This document shows, piece by piece, positions 24,065-31,343 of a DNA stretch of 31,343 nucleotides (the stretch's first letter is position 1; each line of letters opens with the position of its first letter). Below the pieces are notes generated by a model. The model worked only from the letters and a program-made list of their open reading frames with translations. It searched no databases and was not told where the DNA came from. The position numbers were made by a program, and so were the translations under genes. This stretch comes from an uncultured Clostridia bacterium (GTDB lineage: Bacteria > Bacillota > Clostridia > Christensenellales > Borkfalkiaceae): contig CALDMH010000159.1 of the NCBI GenBank assembly GCA_937915565.1, positions 1-31,343 of the forward strand, given 5' to 3'.

Positions 24065-26536
24065 ATGAAGAAATTTTTTAAGAAAGCTTGCGTTCTCGCT
24101 CTCGGCGCGGCAATGACCGTTTCCGCGGTTGCCTGCGGCACGGCGACGGGCGGAACTTCCGACGATTCGACGGTTAAGCCCGCCGAACCCGTGAAGGTCT
24201 GGGGCGCGTATTCCACGGCGAAAGTTACGAAAAACGTTAAGGATAGCGTTCCTTACGAAAAACTCGAAGCTTCCGTAAACATTGAAATGATGAAAAACGA
24301 AACGGAGGGCGGGCAGCTCGTTATTACGGCGAACGATAAAGCCGTTAAGTCCTACGAGCTTATCGTTTCCGATTTGACGGACGGAAAGGGCAATACCATT
24401 TCCAAAGACGAAATTGCGGTTTATCATCAAAAATATATGAGGATAAACAACGAATCGGATTTGCTTAACAGGGAGTACGTTGCGGGCGATTACGTTCCCG
24501 ATATGCTTCTTCCTATGGCAACTGCCAAGGCTTACGGCGAAAACAAAATCGCCAAGGGCGAAAACCAGAGCGTTACGATAGAGGTAACCACCTCTCACGA
24601 AACCGTTGCGGGAACTTATACCGGCACGTTCGAGCTCGACCTCGACGGCGAAAAGAAAGAAATCCCCGTCAGCGTCACCGTTTGGGATATAGAATACGAG
24701 GGCAGGAGAGAATTTCAGTCGTCCTTCCTTATTTACAGGAACTGTATGCTTGCGGGCGAATACGAGGTTTCGGACGAAGTGGTTAAAAGATACGAAGACT
24801 TCTTTATGGACTACAAGGTTAATTCCTACGTCATAAAGAACGCTTACACCGTCGACGAAACGGTTGAAACGATGGTGCGCCTTTTCGACGAAAACAACTA
24901 TAACTCGATAGTCATTCCCAAAGGGCTCAGGGACGGTTATTCTGCCGACGGCACGATGGCGACGGAGATAGTTAAATATATAGTTGCCGTGGCGAAACTT
25001 TCCACTCCGGAAAAGCCCTACGTCGATTACCTTTATCTCTATCCCTCCAATTACGACGAGGCGGACAGATTCGAGGACAAATACGCCGACGTAAAGAGAG
25101 TGTTCAAAAAGGGCGGCGAATGGGACAAAACCCTTGCGAAGGCTTTGGCGGCGGTTAAAAACACCGATGAATACAAGGCTTTTTCCGACGAATTCAAAGC
25201 TTCCGTAGAAAAAGCGATTCTTAACGTTCCCGCAGTGTTCACGAACTGCACGTTCAGAGGAGAATGGGTTAAAGAGTCTCACGTCACGTTTTGCCCCTAC
25301 GTCAGCCTTCTCGGCAACGACGCGGTTTTGCAGAAATATCAGGAAGCTGCGGAAGCCAATTCCGACGGCGACCTTTGGGTTTACACCTGCGTGAAGCCCA
25401 ATTATCCCAACCCCACCTTCCACCTCGACGATTATAACCTCGGAACGAGAATTTCGGGCTGGATGGAAAAGAAATGGCACGTCAACGGATACCTTTATTA
25501 TTCCGTAAACACTTACGAGGCTATTCTCGGCGACACTTGGAGAAACGTCAACCCCTACGAAACCGCGGAAAGAGCGGATTATTGCGCGGGCGACGGTTAT
25601 CTCGTTTACCCCGGGAAATATTACGGCAGCGAATATCCCTTCGCAAGTTTAAGGCTCGTTGCTTACAGGGATTCGATGGACGATTACGATATGCTTTCCG
25701 TTTACGAAAAGCTTCTTAAAGAAAAAGCGGCGAAGTACGGAGCGGAAGTCGATTTCGATAAGTGCGTAGAAGACCTTTACGATTCGCTTTTCGTCGGTTC
25801 GAGTTATTACACCGACGACGCGCTCGTAGTTAAAGCGAGAAAAGAGCTTGCGGCGAGAATTCTCGCGCTTAAAGGCGAGGACGGACTTTTAGCCGTGAAC
25901 GAAGAGAACGGACTTACCGTTTATTCCGCAAAATCCACGCTTAAAATCGACGGCGAAACCAAAACGGGCGAAGCTTCGGGCGACGGATATAAATACGTCG
26001 TTACGGGCAAAACGGGCGAAATAAGCGTTGAAGGCGCGGCGGTTTACGCCGTAAACGTTAAAAACGGCGCGGTTGCGGCGGCTTTGACGGCTCAAACGGA
26101 AGCGAGCGTTACGGAAGGAAGTTCCGTCACGGTTGCAAACGGCAAAGCGGAAGTCAGCATCGTTTCCGTTTACCGTTCCGAGGACGAGAGCATAGACGGC
26201 GCAACGAAGAGATATATGCCTTACGTTCAGATTTCTCTCGGAAACGCCGAAAAGGCGAGAAGCCTTGACTTTAAAGTTAAAAACGGCGAGGAAAACACGG
26301 AGTTCACCGTTCGTCTAGTGGATAAGGACGGAAAGGTTTACAACGCAGGCAGCGCGTATATCAAAGCGGGCGGCGAAAGAGACGTTCACGTAAACCTCGA
26401 CGCAACCGTGTTCACCGAGGACGTTATGAAAAATATCGTTGCCGTTCGTCTTGCGTTTGCAAACGTAAACGACGACGGAACGGCGCTTGCGGCAAACAGA
26501 ACGTTTACCGTTTCCGATATGCGTTTTTATAAATGA
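24065..26536 (+). CDS. GH123-like (DUF4091) glycoside hydrolase lipoprotein, locus B
   Basis: An 823-residue lipoprotein, paralogue of 8248-10761 along nearly its full length. The signal peptide ends SAVAC with Cys24. The N-terminal beta-sandwich again shows MMKNETEGGQLVITA and VWDIEYEG. The catalytic part has SNYDEAD with Asp331-Glu332 as the probable catalytic pair, then TFHLDDYNLGTRISGWM, GYLVYPGKYYG and LRLVAYRDSMDDYDML. A C-terminal beta-rich part ends the protein. The pair fits GH123-type hydrolysis of beta-linked N-acetylgalactosamine at the cell surface, but the true substrate of this subgroup is not established. AAGAGG precedes the ATG. The stop lies three bases before the ribosome site of the next gene. 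Confidence 0.82.
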   Translation: MKKFFKKACVLALGAAMTVSAVACGTATGGTSDDSTVKPAEPVKVWGAYSTAKVTKNVKDSVPYEKLEASVNIEMMKNETEGGQLVITANDKAVKSYELIVSDLTDGKGNTISKDEIAVYHQKYMRINNESDLLNREYVAGDYVPDMLLPMATAKAYGENKIAKGENQSVTIEVTTSHETVAGTYTGTFELDLDGEKKEIPVSVTVWDIEYEGRREFQSSFLIYRNCMLAGEYEVSDEVVKRYEDFFMDYKVNSYVIKNAYTVDETVETMVRLFDENNYNSIVIPKGLRDGYSADGTMATEIVKYIVAVAKLSTPEKPYVDYLYLYPSNYDEADRFEDKYADVKRVFKKGGEWDKTLAKALAAVKNTDEYKAFSDEFKASVEKAILNVPAVFTNCTFRGEWVKESHVTFCPYVSLLGNDAVLQKYQEAAEANSDGDLWVYTCVKPNYPNPTFHLDDYNLGTRISGWMEKKWHVNGYLYYSVNTYEAILGDTWRNVNPYETAERADYCAGDGYLVYPGKYYGSEYPFASLRLVAYRDSMDDYDMLSVYEKLLKEKAAKYGAEVDFDKCVEDLYDSLFVGSSYYTDDALVVKARKELAARILALKGEDGLLAVNEENGLTVYSAKSTLKIDGETKTGEASGDGYKYVVTGKTGEISVEGAAVYAVNVKNGAVAAALTAQTEASVTEGSSVTVANGKAEVSIVSVYRSEDESIDGATKRYMPYVQISLGNAEKARSLDFKVKNGEENTEFTVRLVDKDGKVYNAGSAYIKAGGERDVHVNLDATVFTEDVMKNIVAVRLAFANVNDDGTALAANRTFTVSDMRFYK

Positions 26537-26550
26537 TAAGGAGAATGAAG

Positions 26551-29500
26551 ATGAGTAAAAAACTGATGATTGCGCTCGCGCTTATTTTAAGCGTGGTTTG
26601 CGTGTTTGCCGCCTGTTTCGACGGCGGCACGGACGGAAGCGAAAGCAAAGTCGATTCCACGCCTGCAAGTTCTACCGAACCGACTTCGGAAGAAGAACAG
26701 ATAAAATACGAGGGCGAAATGCTCTTTAACGGCTTCGACACCGTCGACGACCTTTACGCCGTCGAACAGCTTTACGAATGGAGTTACACGCCCCTCGGAA
26801 AGCTCGATATAGTCGGAAAAGATAATTTCATTCCCGAGCCGAGCGAACTCGAAAAAGAAGAATACGACAAAGAGGCGGTCGATAAGCTTATAGAAGCCAT
26901 CGACGCTCTTCCCGCCGCCGAAGAAGTGACGATAAGCGATATTGACGCTATAAGAAAAGCCCGCAAGGCTTACGGCGCGCTTAACGACGCAAGCAAGAAG
27001 AAAGTTACGAACCTTGCCGTTTTAAAGGCAGCCGAGAGCGCGGAAGCTATTCAAAATTGTTACACGCTTTCCGACCTCGACGGGGAATTCGCAAACGATT
27101 TAACCATCGCAAACGGTTGGGAGAGCCACGGCGCAACCCTTAAAAACGAAAAGGAAGGCACTATCGTCTTCAAGGTTAAAGGAATGGCCGAGGGCAATAG
27201 CGACAACCCGGGCGCGGGCGACGGTGCGTTTTACGTCAACCTTTTCCACGACGCAACCAAAAACAAAAACGAGTCCGGCAACGGCGTTTCGATGTGGGTC
27301 AGAAACAACAACAATACGTTGCTTTTCCAAAACGTCGGCACAACCGATGCAGATTTGAGCACGGGTATGGATATAGGGTTTAAGGACGGAGCGAAAATAT
27401 CCGGCGCAAAAACCTACGTTTTCTATTATACCTATAAGGTTGAAGAAGATTATTCCAAACTTACCGTTTCGGTAAAAATCGTTGAAGAAGGCGGCGCAAC
27501 GGTCGTTGAAGGCAGCAAAGAAATAACGACGGTTAAATTTGCCGAATATGGTTTTTACACGATTGAGCAGTGGCTCACCGAACACGAAAATAAAGACGCA
27601 CATAAAACGATAAACATCAACAGCGGAAATTCGTCGGGCGTAAAGGTTTCGAGTGCGTGGCCGACTGTAAGCGCAAGCGATTACGAAGAACCCGCCGCCG
27701 AGGAGCGTAACCCCGAGGACCTTTCGCCCCGTCAGGGCGACGGCGCGCTCCGCGTTTACTATAAGAGCGGCACGTTCAAGGAAATTCTCGCGCGTTTCGA
27801 GCGTTCCAAATTGAAAGGGCTTCCCAAAAAAGAACTCGGCGCAATCTCCGTTAAGGTTTACAACGATTCCGCAAAGGAAAAGACTGTAACGCTTGCTCTC
27901 GTAGGGGCGCAAAACCAAATAATCGCAATAAACGGAGGCGAATTTAAACTTACGCCTTACGCCTGGACGACCTGCTCCGTAACGCTCGACCCGATTATCG
28001 TGGACAGCATTGCCGATACTCTTACGGGTTTAAGCATAAACTTATCCGATAAATCTCAATCGGCTTATTATATCGACGATTTGAAAGTGACCTTCGGCAA
28101 GACCTACACGGACGAAACGAGAGAACTTCTCGCGAAGGTAGAAACTCTTAAAACCGACGTTGCCGCTTTGGAAAACAGAGAAATTTCGGCAAACGACAAA
28201 GAACTTCTCGAAGGGCTTTACACTCGTTATAACGAACTTCCGCAAGGTTATAGATTTATCGTCGGCAATTCCGATTTGCTTACGAACGCCATTAGCTCTT
28301 ATCTGAAAGTTCTCAAACTCGAAGAAGAGAGCGCGACGGGCGACGTAACGACGTTAAGATTTAACGAAATTCTCGGTTTAACCCAGCTCTCCGAATTCGT
28401 AGGAGGAAAGTATTCGTTCAGCGCGGACGAACACCCGCAGGGCGAAACGGGTTCGGTTAAATTCGATTTCGACGGCTCGTCCACGACGGGAGTAACCGTT
28501 AGAATCGCGCCCACAAAAGCGAACGGCTTCGACGAACTTCACGTTTGGGTGAAGAACGCTTCTCAAACCAGACGCGCCGTTTGGGTTGACTGGAAGTCCT
28601 CCGCAGAACAATTCGACGAAGAGGGTAATTCGCTCAATATCCCCGGCGGCTACGTTCTTCCCGCAAACAGCGGCTGGATTAAGCTCGTTATCAAATCGTC
28701 GTTCACGATAAGCGAACTCAACGTCACTTCGATAAGCAACGATACCCCGAGCGGGATTGCAACGGTGGACACCTTGTACGTCGGCAAAATCGTGGCTGTT
28801 TCCAACGCGAATAAAGTAAACGAAATAATATCCGCTCTTCCCGCGTATGAAGAGGGTTATTCCGCAGAGAATAAAGCGGCGGTTAAGGCGGCAAGAGAAG
28901 CTTATAACGCTCTTTGCCTCGATTCCGCGGCAAAGGTAACCGAAATCGCAAAACTCGTATCTTTGGAAGCCGATATTTGGAGGGAGGGCTTCAAGAACCT
29001 TCCCGCAACGGCCGACGAACTTACGGAATATAAAAACGAATACAAGGCCGCCATCGATTCGCTCAGGGAAACTTACGAACTTCTTAACGACAAGGTTAAA
29101 AAGGTCGTTGTCGAGGACGAAGCAAAACTTCGCGCGTTCGAGGCGAAAATCCTTACCTTCCGCGCCCAGTCGGTGAACGAAATCGTTGCCGGAACGGAAT
29201 TGAAGGATACGCTTTACACCGTTGACGAGATAAAGAAAATCAAATCGGCAAACGAAACTTACGCGCTTATGTCCGACGAGGAAAAAACGAACCTCAACGA
29301 GGGCGTTGAAGCAAAACTTACCGCATTGACGGCTAAAATCGCCAAATATCACACGCTCAGGGAACTTGACGGAGATTTCACGCACGATATAACGAACGCT
29401 CCCGAATGGGCGGGCAACAGCGCAAGCCTTAAAAACGACAGAGAAGGCACGCTCGTGTTCAAGGTTAAAGGAATGGTTTCCGCCGCCGGCGCGCTTTATA

Positions 29501-29895
29501 TCAACCTTTTCCACGACACGAGAGATAAAAACCAGTCCCTTTACGGAATAGTCCTGCTCGTGCAAGGCCACAAGCAGTTGCTCTTCCCAAATGCCGGCGA
29601 CCAAGCGATAGGCTTTAACGACGGAGTTATCTCCCCCGCGAAAACTTACGTCTTCTATTACACCTATAAGGTTGCGGACGACGACTCCAAACTCACCGTG
29701 TCCGTAAGAGTGGACGAAGAGGGCGGCGCAACGATTGCCGAGGGCACGAAAGATATTACCACGGTTAAAATCGGCCCCAAGCAAGAGGTCACCGAATACA
29801 CCTTCAAACAGTGGTTCACAAGCCTCGGCGATTACAAGGTAATCAATATTAACAGCGGCGCGTCGAAGGGCGCAAGCATTTCGAGCGCGTGGTAA
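26551..29895 (+). CDS. giant multi-module lipoprotein with nested duplicated domain (locus B)
   Basis: A 1,114-residue lipoprotein. The start is placed at MSKKLMI because AAGGAG lies seven bases upstream; two earlier in-frame ATGs are too close to or before that site. The signal peptide ends FAAC, Cys22. The first beta module (LFNGFDTVDDLYAV, resuming at RQGDGALRVYYKSG) is interrupted at residues about 94-393 by a helical bundle plus a lectin-like beta domain (LKNEKEGTIVFKVKGM, TYVFYYTYKVEEDYSKLTVSV). The same helix-plus-beta unit forms the C-terminus (about 875-1114). In between are a second beta module shared with the locus A lipoprotein and two or three helical repeats (ISALPAYEEGYSAENK). 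No catalytic site is seen. Glycan binding at the surface is inferred. Confidence 0.78.
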   Translation: MSKKLMIALALILSVVCVFAACFDGGTDGSESKVDSTPASSTEPTSEEEQIKYEGEMLFNGFDTVDDLYAVEQLYEWSYTPLGKLDIVGKDNFIPEPSELEKEEYDKEAVDKLIEAIDALPAAEEVTISDIDAIRKARKAYGALNDASKKKVTNLAVLKAAESAEAIQNCYTLSDLDGEFANDLTIANGWESHGATLKNEKEGTIVFKVKGMAEGNSDNPGAGDGAFYVNLFHDATKNKNESGNGVSMWVRNNNNTLLFQNVGTTDADLSTGMDIGFKDGAKISGAKTYVFYYTYKVEEDYSKLTVSVKIVEEGGATVVEGSKEITTVKFAEYGFYTIEQWLTEHENKDAHKTININSGNSSGVKVSSAWPTVSASDYEEPAAEERNPEDLSPRQGDGALRVYYKSGTFKEILARFERSKLKGLPKKELGAISVKVYNDSAKEKTVTLALVGAQNQIIAINGGEFKLTPYAWTTCSVTLDPIIVDSIADTLTGLSINLSDKSQSAYYIDDLKVTFGKTYTDETRELLAKVETLKTDVAALENREISANDKELLEGLYTRYNELPQGYRFIVGNSDLLTNAISSYLKVLKLEEESATGDVTTLRFNEILGLTQLSEFVGGKYSFSADEHPQGETGSVKFDFDGSSTTGVTVRIAPTKANGFDELHVWVKNASQTRRAVWVDWKSSAEQFDEEGNSLNIPGGYVLPANSGWIKLVIKSSFTISELNVTSISNDTPSGIATVDTLYVGKIVAVSNANKVNEIISALPAYEEGYSAENKAAVKAAREAYNALCLDSAAKVTEIAKLVSLEADIWREGFKNLPATADELTEYKNEYKAAIDSLRETYELLNDKVKKVVVEDEAKLRAFEAKILTFRAQSVNEIVAGTELKDTLYTVDEIKKIKSANETYALMSDEEKTNLNEGVEAKLTALTAKIAKYHTLRELDGDFTHDITNAPEWAGNSASLKNDREGTLVFKVKGMVSAAGALYINLFHDTRDKNQSLYGIVLLVQGHKQLLFPNAGDQAIGFNDGVISPAKTYVFYYTYKVADDDSKLTVSVRVDEEGGATIAEGTKDITTVKIGPKQEVTEYTFKQWFTSLGDYKVININSGASKGASISSAW

Positions 29896-29960
29896 AATTC
29901 GCCAGAAAGGTAAAAACCAAAGGTAAAAATTAAGCGGAGAAACCGCAAAAAAAAACGGCG

Positions 29961-29994
29961 GGAGAGTCGCAACGAAGCTTGCGATTCTCCTTTT
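29961..29994 (+). terminator. terminator-like hairpin between giant lipoprotein and GH20 (locus B)
   Basis: GGAGAGTCGCAA pairs with TTGCGATTCTCC over 12 positions, one a G-T wobble, around CGAAGC. TTTT follows directly, and an A-rich stretch precedes the stem. The short T-run suggests partial termination, which would lower GH20 expression relative to the upstream genes. It is the only notable element in the 120-base gap. Confidence 0.55.
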
Positions 29995-30015
29995 GCCGAA
30001 AAGCGATTACGATTT

Positions 30016-31343
30016 ATGAAGAATTTCAAACGTTTATCCGCGCTCATCGAGTGTTCGAGCGGAATTACGCCAAAACCGGAAACGATAAAGCAGTATATAA
30101 AATATCTTTCCGCAATGGGTTACGACACCCTCTATCTCGGTATGGCGGATGCCTACAAGATAAAAGAAGAACCTTATTTCGGTTATAAACGCGGCGGTTA
30201 CACCGCGGAACAGTTAAGGGATATGGACGCTTACGCAAAAAGCCGCGGCGTTGAACTCATAGCGCAGATACAAACTCTTTCGCATTTGCATTTTTTAAAC
30301 AAATATCCGGAATATTGGGGTATTTTCGACACGGATAACGTCGTTATGGTCGGAAACGAGAGGGTTTACGAGCTTATCGAGCGTATGATTAAAACGATTT
30401 CCGAGGGCATTTCCTCCCGCAAAATCCATTTGGGATTGGACGAAGCCTTCGGGCTGGGAACGGGCGAGTATCTCAAAAAATACGGGAAAACCGATAAAAA
30501 AGAACTTTTAATAACGCACCTGAAACGCGTTTTCGCCATTCTGAAAAAATACGGCTACGCTCCCGAAATGTGGGGCGATATGCTCGTGGAAACGAACGAT
30601 ACGAGCGTTTCCGCCGATAAAATAAGAGATTGCCTGCCGAATGACGCGTTGGTTTACGTCTGGAACTATGAAGAAAAAGACGAAAACAAACTTTGCGATA
30701 TGATTTCGGAAGCAAAAAAATATTGCGATAACGTCGGCTTTGCGGGCGCGGTGTGGAAATATATAGGTTTCGGGCCGAACAACGAATTTTCCCTTTTAAG
30801 GCTTATTCCGCAAATGCGCGCCGCAAAAAAGAGCGGAGCAAACGATTTTATGGTAACGCTTTGGGCGGACAGGGGCGCGCCTTGCTCTAATTACGCGGCT
30901 TTGCCGTCGCTTTTCGCCGTTGCCGAGTTCAACGAGGGCAGGTTTGACGGAGTGAACGAAAACACGCTCGATAAAGAGAAGTTCCGCCGCATAACGGGCG
31001 TAAGTTACGACGACGCGTTTTCGCTCGATTTTATCGATAATCCCTTAAAGGTCGAAAGCGAATACAAGAGCAACAGCTCTTTCTGGATGCTTTACACCGA
31101 TATTTTGCTCGGGAATTTCGACGCGTTCGCACCCGATAACGCGGGGAAATATTACGCTGCCCTCGCCGAAGAATACGAAACCGTCGCAAAAAAGCACGAA
31201 AACGGCGACGGCGAAGAACTTTCGCACGTTTTCAAAATGAGCGCGTCGCTTATGCGCGTTCTCGAAGTTAAGGCGGACTTGCCGAGGCGAGTTAGAAAGG
31301 CGTATCTTGAAAAGAATAAACGAGAAGCGGTTAAGGCCTGCGA
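30016..31343 (+). CDS. cytoplasmic GH20-type beta-N-acetylhexosaminidase (locus B), cut by window end
   Basis: An open frame of 442 residues runs off the right edge. It is the paralogue of 13898-15484, so roughly 85 C-terminal residues should lie outside. It has no signal peptide. The N-terminus MKNFKRLSALIECSSGITP matches the locus A copy, fixing the start. YLGMADAYKI, YFGYKRGGYT, IAQIQTLSHL, HLGLDEAFG (catalytic Asp142-Glu143, the same numbers as in locus A), EMWGDML and VTLWAD follow the GH20 pattern. It would release terminal beta-N-acetylhexosamine inside the cell. No clear ribosome site precedes the ATG (GCGATTACGATTT), again like locus A. Whether GH78-like and PHP genes follow, as in locus A, cannot be seen. 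Confidence 0.85.
   Translation, partial: MKNFKRLSALIECSSGITPKPETIKQYIKYLSAMGYDTLYLGMADAYKIKEEPYFGYKRGGYTAEQLRDMDAYAKSRGVELIAQIQTLSHLHFLNKYPEYWGIFDTDNVVMVGNERVYELIERMIKTISEGISSRKIHLGLDEAFGLGTGEYLKKYGKTDKKELLITHLKRVFAILKKYGYAPEMWGDMLVETNDTSVSADKIRDCLPNDALVYVWNYEEKDENKLCDMISEAKKYCDNVGFAGAVWKYIGFGPNNEFSLLRLIPQMRAAKKSGANDFMVTLWADRGAPCSNYAALPSLFAVAEFNEGRFDGVNENTLDKEKFRRITGVSYDDAFSLDFIDNPLKVESEYKSNSSFWMLYTDILLGNFDAFAPDNAGKYYAALAEEYETVAKKHENGDGEELSHVFKMSASLMRVLEVKADLPRRVRKAYLEKNKREAVKAC

Noticed and set aside
24044..25480. 478-residue minus-strand open frame opposite the GH123-like gene
   Set aside because: The plus-strand protein has a paralogue and conserved motifs; the minus frame is Val/Phe/Arg-rich shadow sequence. 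A similar shadow occurs opposite the locus A copy at 9523-10704, a known effect of this codon use.

Overview
The window looks like chromosomal DNA of an uncultured Gram-positive gut-type anaerobe (Bacillota, class Clostridia, possibly the Christensenellales). The reasons are strong GGAG-type ribosome binding sites, diacylglyceryl lipoprotein signal peptides in place of SusC/SusD proteins, LplB/LplC-type sugar ABC transporters without their own ATPase, AraC-family local regulators, and a CxxC-rich surface protein with a hydrophobic, basic tail. The placement is inferred from gene style only. I saw no rRNA, tRNA, CRISPR array, transposase or phage gene.

Layout. At 117-965 (-) lies an AraC regulator. 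Divergent from it, a promoter at 1066-1094 starts a long co-directional run, operon A (1317-18067). It encodes a large cell-surface beta-sandwich protein, two transporter permeases, a solute-binding lipoprotein, a GH123-like lipoprotein, a roughly 1,040-residue multi-module lipoprotein, a cytoplasmic GH20-type hexosaminidase, a GH78-like glycosidase and a PHP phosphoesterase. A bidirectional terminator lies at 18109-18141. Two AraC regulators follow on the minus strand (18205-19050 and 19322-20188), each with a near-perfect or perfect TTGACA-N17-TATAAT promoter. Divergent from the second is operon B (20507 to the right edge). It repeats the core of operon A in the same order: permease, permease, solute-binding lipoprotein, GH123-like lipoprotein, giant lipoprotein, GH20 (cut off by the window end).

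How the genes fit together (inference). The giant lipoproteins, and in locus A the surface protein, would hold a glycan at the cell surface. The membrane-anchored GH123-like enzyme would trim it. The binding protein and permeases would import oligosaccharides, using an ATPase encoded elsewhere. The cytoplasmic GH20 and, in locus A, the GH78-like enzyme would finish degradation. Conserved Asp-Glu catalytic pairs in both GH123-like and both GH20-like proteins point to a substrate with beta-linked N-acetylhexosamine. The AraC proteins probably switch the operons on.

Two things stand out. First, there are two adjacent paralogous copies of one glycan-use module; the locus B giant lipoprotein carries a nested copy of its own C-terminal module inside its first beta-sandwich. 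Second, operon A junctions carry an unusual density of RNA hairpins and repeats, including a perfect 42-base palindrome, two hairpins that include stop codons, and a short dispersed repeat family.
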